A stretch of 64,000 nucleotides of DNA from Janthinobacterium sp. FW305-129. GTDB taxonomy: Bacteria > Pseudomonadota > Gammaproteobacteria > Burkholderiales > Burkholderiaceae_D. The notes below the pieces were generated by a model. It made no database searches and was not told the origin of the DNA. It saw nothing but the letters and a program-made list of their open reading frames with translations. Numbering within the stretch: the first letter of the stretch is position 1; each line of letters starts with the position of its first letter. The DNA lies in contig NZ_JACYMM010000004.1 in the NCBI RefSeq assembly GCF_020858115.1, positions 421,145 to 485,144 of the forward strand, in the 5' to 3' direction. Shown here piece after piece: positions 19,201-27,846 of the stretch. Made by a program: the position numbers and the translations under genes.

Positions 19201-19296
19201 GATATCGATGTTGCCATGCGTATTGCGATTCCCGGTCGGCACATTGGCGCGGGCAAAACCCCGAAAATGCAGGCGGGGGAAGTCAAGTAGGCTCAT
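16282..19296 (-). CDS. vioB: Iminophenyl-pyruvate dimer synthase VioB
   Basis: 1004 aa (998 in C. violaceum). A large heme enzyme that couples two molecules of the indole-3-pyruvate imine made by VioA. It starts MSLLDFPRLHFRGFARANVP. The C-terminal half carries a ferritin-like segment (ELKKAIDLELSLMLQYLYAAYSIP, then EIAHEEMIHYLLVNNVLMALG) shared with RebD/StaD chromopyrrolate synthases. ATG 19296 overlaps the vioA stop codon as ATGA. It is the longest gene in the window and appears intact. Confidence 0.97.
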   Translation of the reverse strand: MSLLDFPRLHFRGFARANVPTGNRNTHGNIDIATNAVSMAGEAVDLSRPPAEFHAHLKQLAPRFNAEGKPDPDGIFSQAAGYNFCGNNHFSWENARITGVQLRDGEVDTQDALVGAKLALWGHYNAYLRTTFNRARWIDNNPAQPDTTLIYAGQFTLSDKLATPNTPTLFTADIAQAHSVRWLGSGHITERSGHFLDDEFGRSRLFQFSVSKQDPHFLFNADLALPASMHALQQALADGEVLGLTVQYCLFNMSTPQKPDSPVFYDLAGSIGLWRRDELATYPAGRLLQPRQASLGPVLVKVHANRVAFNMPTAIPFTTRGTDAVSEQHPTHALGSKQALGDLLLQDGDGTVLARIPEQLYRDHWRHHGVFDVPLQQAPASGSLSLGSAQAQWDEADWVLQSDSNQLYLEAPNRNKHEHFPLSITVQSRFRGELAAPADLPAQAEDGALLAVEQQPSPLGHGYTALTLTGRQPGATRIVLGTGNDKQYLGVRVLPDDWDLDDVPAEQVDYAFLYRHVMSYYELVYPFMSDKVFSLADQCKCETYSRLMWQMCDPQNRDKSYYMPSTRELSLPKSRLFLKYLTQVEAKARAALPQPAPTPVIGGKAELIDELKKAIDLELSLMLQYLYAAYSIPNYAQGAALVRAGRWLPAELELACGGEDRRRNSGTRGMLLEIAHEEMIHYLLVNNVLMALGEPYYGGTPLLGQQARQRFGLDTEFAFEPFSEHVLARFVRFEWPDYIPTPGKSIATFYTAIRQALADLPGLFESSGGKRGGEHHLFLKELTNRAYPGYQLEVSDRDSALFAIDFVTEQGEGVAVDSPHFASSHFQRLRAVAGRFSACGKPFEPAVPALKNPVLEARADCTVVTDQQARALMRLYQGCYELTFLLMAHHFAQQPLGSLRRSRLMNASIDIMTGLLRPLSAALMNMPSGVPGRHAGPPVPESVSSRVSSDYSQGCDMLAQKCLALAQYARGLESDVIGMAPIEMLEFFNQQLTDLSRGKMSREA

Positions 19297-20609
19297 GCGC
19301 GCTCGGTCGAGGAAGTGATGAAGGTATCGTTGGCGGCGGCGTCCTCCCGTTGCTCCTCCCGTTGCTCCAGCCGTTGCAGCAACAGGCCGCAGGCTTGCTT
19401 GGCGCTGATCAGGCTGCCTTCCATCCAGCCGCAATGCGCGGTATACGCATCCGAGCAGGAAATGATGCCGTCGCGGTGCAGCAGGACGGCCGGGTGCTCG
19501 GCTTCCGGCTCCACGCAAAACTCGACGCCATGCGGCCAGAACTTGTGGAAGTGCGCCTTGATCTGCGGCAGCGGCTGGCCATCGAGCGGCAGAACTTCTT
19601 CCAGGTGGCTGCGGACACGTTCCAGGTACACGTCTTCACCGAGTTCCAGGCTGTCCCGCCAGTAGGTGGCGCTTTTGCTGTCGGTATAGAACAGCACATA
19701 CTTGTCGCCCTTGAAGTAGACCTTGCGCAGGGGATTGGCCGCCATCAGCACCTTGTCGGTCAGCCCCAGCGCATCCCACCAGGCCGTGTCGAAGGTGAAA
19801 AAACCCTTGAACAGGGGCAGCGAATCGTACTGGAACGGACTCCAGGCGTGCGGGAAGTCCAGGTTCAGGCGCGGCATGGCGGACGGCGGGATGGCCATCA
19901 CCAGATGGCGTGTGCGGTGCATCTGCGTGTCGCCGTGGTGGCTGAAGGCGAGCACATGGTCGGCGCCGGATTTTTCTACGGACAGCAAACGGTGTTCGAG
20001 CCGGAATTCCACCCCGGCGGCCTGGGCCTGGTGCTGCAACTGGCACAGCAGCGCGTGGTAGCCGTCGGTGGCATAGCGCCACTGGTTGCCGGCGTTTTCC
20101 GTAAAGTGCTGCGTTTCCGGGTGCTTCCTGATGATGTCGTAGGCCATGGCCGCCGACACCATCGGCAGCAGCAAGGCGTCATAGCCGGTCGCCTTGATGA
20201 TGTGGGTGGCCTTGGCGGCGCCCAGGTAGTGGCTGACGAACTCGAGGAAGGAGTCGTTCGGATGCTCCTTGAGCATCGGGCTCAGGCTATCGAGCGTTGC
20301 CTTCAGCTCTTCCAGCACGCTATCGTGGGAGATGACCTCGGTGAACGGGTAGACCGCATGCGGCAAGCCGCTGCCCTGCATGAGTTGCTGGAAATGCGGA
20401 TGCAGCTGGGGCGAGTAGCGGGCGGCGCCGAGTTCGGCGATTTCCTCGCCGTCTATTTTCCGCGACTGGATGCGGCCGCCCACCGAGGCGTTCACATCGA
20501 ATACCCGGATGCGCAGCTTCCTTTTGGCGGCGGCGTCGATCAGGCGGTTGGCGCAAGTTAAGCCGCCTATGCCGGCGCCGACGATGCAAATGTCAGAATA
20601 CGTGCTCAT
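19293..20609 (-). CDS. vioA: Flavin-dependent L-tryptophan oxidase VioA
   Basis: 438 aa. It oxidises L-tryptophan to indole-3-pyruvate imine with FAD, releasing H2O2: the first committed step of violacein synthesis. The N-terminal Rossmann motif CIVGAGIGGLTCANRL (about 7-22), GGRIQSRKIDG, LGAARYSPQLHPHFQ, IPPSAMPRLNLDFP and CSDAYTAHCGWMEGSL match the Chromobacterium enzyme. ATG 20609 follows AAGGA by seven bases and is preferred to a start 24 bases upstream. The C-terminus has a short Gln/Glu-rich extension (LEQREEQRED). It leads the vioABCDE operon; all internal junctions overlap or are at most 10 bases apart. Confidence 0.97.
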   Translation of the reverse strand: MSTYSDICIVGAGIGGLTCANRLIDAAAKRKLRIRVFDVNASVGGRIQSRKIDGEEIAELGAARYSPQLHPHFQQLMQGSGLPHAVYPFTEVISHDSVLEELKATLDSLSPMLKEHPNDSFLEFVSHYLGAAKATHIIKATGYDALLLPMVSAAMAYDIIRKHPETQHFTENAGNQWRYATDGYHALLCQLQHQAQAAGVEFRLEHRLLSVEKSGADHVLAFSHHGDTQMHRTRHLVMAIPPSAMPRLNLDFPHAWSPFQYDSLPLFKGFFTFDTAWWDALGLTDKVLMAANPLRKVYFKGDKYVLFYTDSKSATYWRDSLELGEDVYLERVRSHLEEVLPLDGQPLPQIKAHFHKFWPHGVEFCVEPEAEHPAVLLHRDGIISCSDAYTAHCGWMEGSLISAKQACGLLLQRLEQREEQREDAAANDTFITSSTERA

Positions 20610-20855
20610 ACGAAGTTCCTTTTTAACGTTCATTAATCAAAAAGCTGCAAAATCGCTAGCAAAAGTTTCCCCGGCACGTGCAGGCGAGGGAGGGGGAACG
20701 CTGGGTGTTACCGCACTTGGCGAGCGTTTTCGGCTGGGGAATGAAGAGCCTGGCGAGAACTGGCGTTGTGTCTGGAATGGTCGATTCTTGGCAGCAGAGT
20801 TTCTGTTTCAAATCAAAGATGGCACCGACAGTAGCCCAGGCCGCGGGCAGTCAAT

Positions 20856-20869
20856 TTGATAAATATCAA
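20856..20869. promoter_or_regulatory. Perfect FNR/ANR-type box
   Basis: TTGAT-AAAT-ATCAA matches the FNR consensus TTGAT-N4-ATCAA at every fixed position. Its centre is 253 bases from the vioA start and 390 bases from the icd start. If it is a class II activator site at -41.5 for vioA, transcription would start near 20821, and a weak TAnnnT hexamer (TACTGT) falls at the right place on the minus strand. Confidence 0.65.
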
Positions 20870-20959
20870 TGTAGTTGTCGTCCGCCAGGCGGGTGCTGAT
20901 AAAGCGGCAATGTTGCTGCGCTGTTCGCAAGCGGGCGGCCGTGACGTCGCTTCCACTTG

Positions 20960-20974
20960 AATATTGTCAATATT
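20960..20974. promoter_or_regulatory. AT-rich perfect dyad
   Basis: AATATTG-T-CAATATT, seven-base arms around one base, in an otherwise GC-rich region. It lies 98 bases from the FNR-type box. The binding protein is unknown. Confidence 0.45.
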
Positions 20975-21252
20975 GAATGTTTCGCCAGGGCCGCATACAT
21001 GCCGTGCCGCCGCCCTGCACCCATTTCTAGGCGGAAAATGGCCGTTCTGGCCCGGTAGTTCCGGATATTTGCTGTCTTATATAAGATTCGTCGCCATCGG
21101 ATACACAAACAGCGGCAGGACAGTCTAAAATACGTGGTGGGCAAGCACGGCGTCACCGCCGGCACACTAGCCGTCCAAAGCAAGGCTAACCGTCCTGTGT
21201 TTGGAATGAAGAAAGTTAACCACCAGGCATCACCGCATACAAGGGAATGAAC

Positions 21253-23484
<2,232 letters not shown>

Positions 23485-23525
23485 TGCAGTCATGAAGGCA
23501 GTCGGTTCCTGACTGCTGCCTGATA

Positions 23526-23562
23526 AAAAAACGCCGCCGGAAGCGATTCCGGCGGCGTTTTT
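23526..23562. terminator. Bidirectional terminator between icd and the DUF411 gene
   Basis: Stem ACGCCGCCGGAA / TTCCGGCGGCGT around GCGA, with an A run before and a T run after, serving both convergent genes. Confidence 0.92.
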
Positions 23563-23577
23563 CATTTCCCCTCAGGG

Positions 23578-24021
23578 TTATTGGTAGTGCTTGTAGACTT
23601 CGGTGCTGCCATTGTTCTTGACCAGCAAGACGTCGTACGGGTCCTTGCGCGGTCCTTCCATACCTGGCGAGCCCATCGGCATTGCCGGCACGGCCAGGCC
23701 TTTCGCCTTGGGTTTTTCGCGCAGCAACTGCTTGATGTCGCTGGCCGGCACGTGGCCTTCGATGGCGTAGCCGTTGACGAGGCCCGTATGGCAGGAACCG
23801 AGCGCGTCGGGAATGCCGGACAGCTTGCGGTATTGCGCCGGCATCTCGACATTTTTCGCGCGTACCGAAAAACCGTTCGCTTCCAGGTGCTTGATCCAGT
23901 CGGAACAGCAGCCGCACGAAGCGCTCTTGTAGACTTCAATGACGGGCAAGGCCGCCATGGCGAACGTGGGCAGGCCCAGCATGGCGGCGAAGGTGCCGCG
24001 CAGTATGTAGTGTTTGATCAT
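23578..24021 (-). CDS. DUF411 periplasmic protein (metal-associated)
   Basis: 147 aa with a signal peptide (cleavage near FAMA-ALP, about residue 23). The mature part begins VIEVYKSASCGCCSDWIKHLEANGF, the DUF411 hallmark; Cys residues in the CxCC cluster could bind a metal, and another Cys follows in GSCHTGLVNGYAIEGHVP. A thioredoxin-like fold is likely. Members often sit beside copper or silver resistance genes, so a role in periplasmic copper handling is plausible but unproven. A Cys-rich exported protein is encoded upstream on the same strand. Confidence 0.85.
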   Translation of the reverse strand: MIKHYILRGTFAAMLGLPTFAMAALPVIEVYKSASCGCCSDWIKHLEANGFSVRAKNVEMPAQYRKLSGIPDALGSCHTGLVNGYAIEGHVPASDIKQLLREKPKAKGLAVPAMPMGSPGMEGPRKDPYDVLLVKNNGSTEVYKHYQ

Positions 24022-24089
24022 GTGTTGCTTTCAGACGAATAGAGTCAATCGTGGCCACACGGGTGGCCTGCTTGGGACGAGCTTGGAAT

Positions 24090-24503
24090 TTATGCGGAAA
24101 GCGGCCGCGGGGGCCGGCGCGGGCCGTCGGGAATGAATCCTGTCAGCAAGGCGGTAGCGGCGATGGCGGCATGTTCCGCGCCATTCAGGGCGGCGGCGGG
24201 AGGGGCGAGGCAAGGCGGCATCAGCGCGCCCAGGCAAAAGCTGGCGCAGGCGCCGCAGGCGGGGTGTTTGGCAGGGGTCTTGTTGTCTTCCGGCGTGCCG
24301 GCGCTGTCCGCGACGGCCGATGACCGTGCAGCGTGATGCGGGCAAGTTGTTGCCATCGCGGCGGCAGGCGATGCATGCACCGGGGCGAGCGGTGCGCACA
24401 GCCGCATGGAACCCGCAACGGCCGCTTGCAGCGGCACCGCCGTGATCAACAGCAGGATCAGCCATGTTTTGAAGAATCTGAGCATCGCCTGAAAGTATAG
24501 CAT
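24090..24503 (-). CDS. Small Cys/His-containing exported protein
   Basis: About 137 aa. It has a hydrophobic signal (FKTWLILLLITAVPLQAAVAGS) and a mature part with CPHH and CGACASFCLG motifs, ending in a Pro/Arg-rich tail. The look is that of the small copper-associated exported proteins (DUF2946-like), but I cannot confirm the family. GGAAG lies 11 bases before ATG 24503; a second ATG at 24485 (MLRFFKTW) is equally possible. It lies upstream of the DUF411 gene on the same strand (68-base gap), so they may be co-transcribed. Confidence 0.6.
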   Translation of the reverse strand: MLYFQAMLRFFKTWLILLLITAVPLQAAVAGSMRLCAPLAPVHASPAAAMATTCPHHAARSSAVADSAGTPEDNKTPAKHPACGACASFCLGALMPPCLAPPAAALNGAEHAAIAATALLTGFIPDGPRRPPRPLSA

Positions 24504-24534
24504 AGGGGCAATTTCTTCCAGGAGCAGGCGTCCG

Positions 24535-25878
24535 CTAGCGCGAGGCGGCGGCCAGCACTTTCGAGGCGTACATGGCCCTGTCCGCATGGCGCAGCAGCAG
24601 CTGCATGCTGTCGCCGTCTTCCGGATAGTGGGCGACGCCGATGCTGACGGCGATATGCAACTGGTGCCCGTTGCCCAGGTGCAGCGGTACGGCCAGCGCC
24701 GCGTGGATTTTTTGCTCGATCAGGCTGACGTCCGCCGGCGTGGCATTGCTTTCCAGAAGCACAACGAATTCATCGCCGCCCATCCTGGCCAGGGTATCTG
24801 TTTCTCGCATGCAATCGCGCAGGCGGCTCGCCACCGTTTGCAGCAGCAGGTCGCCACAGGCATGGCCGTGGTCGTCGTTGACGCGCTTGAAGTTGTCGAG
24901 GTCAAGGAACAGCAGCGACAGCCGGCCTTCCTGGCGGTGCGCGCGCGCGAAGGCCGTGTGCAGGCGGTCGTGGAACAGGCGGCGGTTCGGCAAGCGGGTC
25001 AGCTCGTCATGCATGGCCATGAACTGCATTTGCGTCTGCAATTGCCGGCGTTCGATGGCGGTGGCTAGTTGCTTGGCGACAAATTGCAGCAAATCCTGGT
25101 CTTGTTCCGTGCCGATAACGGCATCCGGGGCGCCTTGCAAGGCCAGCACGCCGATGCTCCCGATGGACGAGTACAGCGGCACGGCCAGCCAGCACGAGGA
25201 CAGGGCGCAGGCTGCCGTTTGCAGCGCCAGCGGCAAACCGGCCAGCTGTCCCGCCTGCAGCAGCAGGGGGCGGCCGCTGCGCAGAACCTCTTCGCACAGC
25301 AGGCTGGCCAGCGACGACGTGGACTGGAGGGCGCTGTCGTCGGCATGGCAGGTCATGGGGGGCTGCGCGCCCTGTTCGTCATGCAGCAGCAAGGTCAGGC
25401 TGCGTGTCGGCAAGTGTTCGCCGATGATGTGCTGGATGCGGTGCAGCAGGGCGGGCAAGTCCTGCGTCGCCTGCATGGCTTCGGAAATGGCGTACAGCGC
25501 CGCCTGCTTTGCCTGCGCCTGTTTCAGCAAGGTGATGTCGCGCGCCACCGCCACGCGCAGCTGGTCGGCCGCGGACCAGCGCGCCGACCACATGATGTGC
25601 GCCAGGCTGCCATCCTTGCGCAGGTAGCGGTTTTCAAAGTGCGTCTGGGCATGGCCGTCCATGATGGCCCGCGCGGCCGCCACAGTGCGCGCGCGGTCGG
25701 CGGGGGCGACCATGTCAAGCATGAGCTTGCCGATCATTTCCTGCTGCGTGTAGCCGAAGATGCGTTCGCACGCCGCGCTGACGAAGACAAAGCGGCCATC
25801 CACGTCGACCATGCACACGGCGTCGAGCAGTAAGTCGGTAAAGCTGGCCAGCGGCGCGCGCAAAATCTTGTGTTCCAT
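24535..25878 (-). CDS. PAS-GAF-GGDEF diguanylate cyclase
   Basis: 447 aa, no membrane segment. It has an N-terminal PAS domain (about 10-120: VDVDGRFVFVSAACERIFGYTQ, typical PAS, then a PAC-like RYLRKDGS), a GAF-like middle (about 130-275) and a GGDEF domain (about 285-445). The signature LARMGGDEFVVLL is intact and is preceded by RETD at the I-site position, so active, feedback-inhibited c-di-GMP synthesis is expected. No EAL domain is present. It stands between the Cys-rich exported protein and an unrecognised gene transcribed the other way. Confidence 0.92.
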   Translation of the reverse strand: MEHKILRAPLASFTDLLLDAVCMVDVDGRFVFVSAACERIFGYTQQEMIGKLMLDMVAPADRARTVAAARAIMDGHAQTHFENRYLRKDGSLAHIMWSARWSAADQLRVAVARDITLLKQAQAKQAALYAISEAMQATQDLPALLHRIQHIIGEHLPTRSLTLLLHDEQGAQPPMTCHADDSALQSTSSLASLLCEEVLRSGRPLLLQAGQLAGLPLALQTAACALSSCWLAVPLYSSIGSIGVLALQGAPDAVIGTEQDQDLLQFVAKQLATAIERRQLQTQMQFMAMHDELTRLPNRRLFHDRLHTAFARAHRQEGRLSLLFLDLDNFKRVNDDHGHACGDLLLQTVASRLRDCMRETDTLARMGGDEFVVLLESNATPADVSLIEQKIHAALAVPLHLGNGHQLHIAVSIGVAHYPEDGDSMQLLLRHADRAMYASKVLAAASR

Positions 25879-26138
25879 AATGGCATTTTAATAGACATTC
25901 CCGGCAGGGATTGAACTTGTTGGGGGTAGGCGGGGCTGCTGGCATGAAAATGTTTCATTTCCCCGACGCTCATGCTTTGCGATTTCTTGCCGTTAAAACA
26001 GTATTGCCATGCAATCGCTTGCCAACACCTTCGATACGTGGCGGTGCAGGATTGCGGGCACAGGCAGGATTGCCAGAAAATTAAAATGGGCAATATTTTA
26101 TCCATGTATCTGTTTTCGTTTTACAAGGCCACATCACC

Positions 26139-27764
26139 ATGACTTCCGTCTCCCCGATCCCGAGCTGGAATCCGACCCCGTCCCGTGTGCAAGGCGCCGC
26201 GGCAAGCCGGGCGGACGCGCCAGCCGTGCCGGCGTCCACGCCGTCGACCATCGTTGCCTTTGGTGCGGAGGGCGGGGAGCAGCCCGCCATCTCTTACCTG
26301 TTGCCGTCGCCGAAAGTGTGGGAAAGCCCGTCGCACGACGCCGTCAGCGAGCTGATGACGAAGAATTTTGCGCCGTACTATTCGTATGGCGGGCGCTTCG
26401 GAGGCCTGGGGGCGGCCATGCTGGACCAGCTCAAGGGCGGCGTGCGCAATATTTCGCAAGCGCTGCTGCAGCCGCCGCCGCGCACGCAACCGGGCCCCTA
26501 CGCCGAGGCTGCCGGCATTGCGCCGGCCAGCCTGCACGGCAATGGCGAAGACAAGGTCAGCCTCAGCATCACCACCAAAAGCGGCGTCGAGGTCAAGCTG
26601 TCTCTCGACAGCCAGGATGACGGCCTGGCCGTGCGCATGACCACCAGCGGCGAACTCAGTGACGCAGAGGTGAAGGCCCTGGGCGACCTGTCCGAAGCGT
26701 TCCAGGAAGCCATCGACGGCATGGCGCAGGGCACGCCCAAGGTCAGGCTGGCCGGTTTGATGCAGTTCGACCAGGAAGTGCTGACATCGGTGAACCTGCA
26801 CGCGGAAGTGCTGGTGCGTGGCGAGCAGAAAAGCACGCAAACCCTGGATTTCCAGGCCGACAGCACGCAACGCAAGGTCAGCTTCGCGGGCGTGGCCGGC
26901 TCGCTGGACGTGAAAGTCGACGCCAGCCAGCTGCACGCGCTGGGCAGCAAGGAGCGGCAGGCGAAAGCCCTTGGCAACTATACCAAGCAGATCGACCAGG
27001 CAGCCTCGCGCGGCCATGGCGATGCCGGGCTGATGGCCATGTTCAAGGATACGTTGACGGCCTTGCACAGCAATGCGCCCGTGCCGCCAGCCAATGCCGG
27101 CCTGCCGGAAGACAGCAAGTGGCGGCTGGCCGCCGAAGACCGGGCCATGCTGACGGGCTTGTCCGACTTCAGCGCGTCCGTTTCGCAAACGGTGAAGTTC
27201 AGCAATCCCATGCGTGCATCGGAAAGGGATGGCTTCCATTATGAGCTGTCGCAAAAGACCAGCGTGAGCGGCACCAGCCAGGATGACCGCTCGCTGCGCC
27301 AGCAGCAGCAATCGAAGCTGAGCGCCAGTTTCCATCAGTCGCTGGTGCCGGGCTTGCCCCTGCGGCTGACCGACAAGGTGGAGTCGCAAAACTACACGTA
27401 TCATCAGATCGAGGATACGGCCAGCAGCGATGCGCAAATGGCTTACAAGGATGGCAAACTGGTCAAGGCCAGCCTGCAGCAGGAAGCCAGCCAGTCGACG
27501 CACATCATGAAGTATGTGCTGGCCAAGGTGGAATCGGACGTCACCACGCCGACCAGCCATTCGCTGATGCGCGACCTCGTCGCCGATCTGGGGCCGTACA
27601 AGACGGGCGAGCTGGGCATGACGCCGGAGAAGAAGGCGGAGCAGCGCCAGCAGTTGCTGCAGACGCTGAGTGAAGATGTGCTGCTGCAATCGTATCCGGG
27701 CCAGACCATCAGCCTGTGGCAAGCCGACGTGTTGCCGGAAGAGGGCGAGGCCGCCGCCGCTTAG
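26139..27764 (+). CDS. Protein of unknown function, 541 aa
   Basis: I do not recognise this protein. It has no signal peptide and no membrane helix. The first 110 residues are rich in Pro, Ser, Ala and Gly and look disordered, including PPPRTQPGPY. The middle (about 135-230) alternates hydrophobic and polar residues (KVSLSITTKSGVEVKLSLDS, then VRMTTSGELSDAEVK), suggesting beta structure, and is followed by charged helical segments with Gln-rich stretches (LRQQQQSKLSA). Base composition matches the neighbours, so recent transfer is not indicated. The gene stands alone with its own terminator and is divergent from a diguanylate cyclase. Confidence 0.8.
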   Translation: MTSVSPIPSWNPTPSRVQGAAASRADAPAVPASTPSTIVAFGAEGGEQPAISYLLPSPKVWESPSHDAVSELMTKNFAPYYSYGGRFGGLGAAMLDQLKGGVRNISQALLQPPPRTQPGPYAEAAGIAPASLHGNGEDKVSLSITTKSGVEVKLSLDSQDDGLAVRMTTSGELSDAEVKALGDLSEAFQEAIDGMAQGTPKVRLAGLMQFDQEVLTSVNLHAEVLVRGEQKSTQTLDFQADSTQRKVSFAGVAGSLDVKVDASQLHALGSKERQAKALGNYTKQIDQAASRGHGDAGLMAMFKDTLTALHSNAPVPPANAGLPEDSKWRLAAEDRAMLTGLSDFSASVSQTVKFSNPMRASERDGFHYELSQKTSVSGTSQDDRSLRQQQQSKLSASFHQSLVPGLPLRLTDKVESQNYTYHQIEDTASSDAQMAYKDGKLVKASLQQEASQSTHIMKYVLAKVESDVTTPTSHSLMRDLVADLGPYKTGELGMTPEKKAEQRQQLLQTLSEDVLLQSYPGQTISLWQADVLPEEGEAAAA

Positions 27765-27784
27765 AGAGGGACAGCGCCCAATGC

Positions 27785-27816
27785 AAAAAGCCCGTCTGCG
27801 AAGACGGGCTTTTTGT
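27785..27816. terminator. Bidirectional terminator after the 541-aa gene
   Basis: Stem AAAAAGCCCGTCT / AGACGGGCTTTTT around GCGA. It also serves the convergent aroP-type gene. Confidence 0.9.
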
Positions 27817-27846
27817 TTGCTTGTTGCTTGATCTGGTGCAAACAGT

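Larger units (their letters stand above)
20610..21252. promoter_or_regulatory. Divergent regulatory region between vioA and icd
   Basis: About 640 bases without a convincing gene. It holds a perfect FNR-type box (20856-20869) and a second perfect dyad (20960-20974), listed separately. The part next to vioA (20640-20820) is GC-rich and could be a long vio leader. I see no match to the CviR/lux-box pattern CTGNCC-N4-GGNCAG by eye. Confidence 0.6.

Noticed and set aside
17254..19290. 678-aa open frame on the plus strand inside vioB
   Set aside because: Antisense shadow of vioB, with Gln/Arg-rich text and no recognisable domain or ribosome binding site.
12054..20609. Violacein block as a recent genomic island
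   Set aside because: No integrase, no direct repeat of the tRNA 3' end seen, and codon and base usage look like the neighbours.
20470..20859. 129-aa open frame running from inside vioA into the upstream region
   Set aside because: Antisense to the vioA start; no domain and no ribosome binding site.
20610..21252. Quorum-sensing lux-type box upstream of vioA
   Set aside because: No sequence fitting CTGNCC-N4-GGNCAG seen by eye; only the FNR-type box and an AT-rich dyad stand out.
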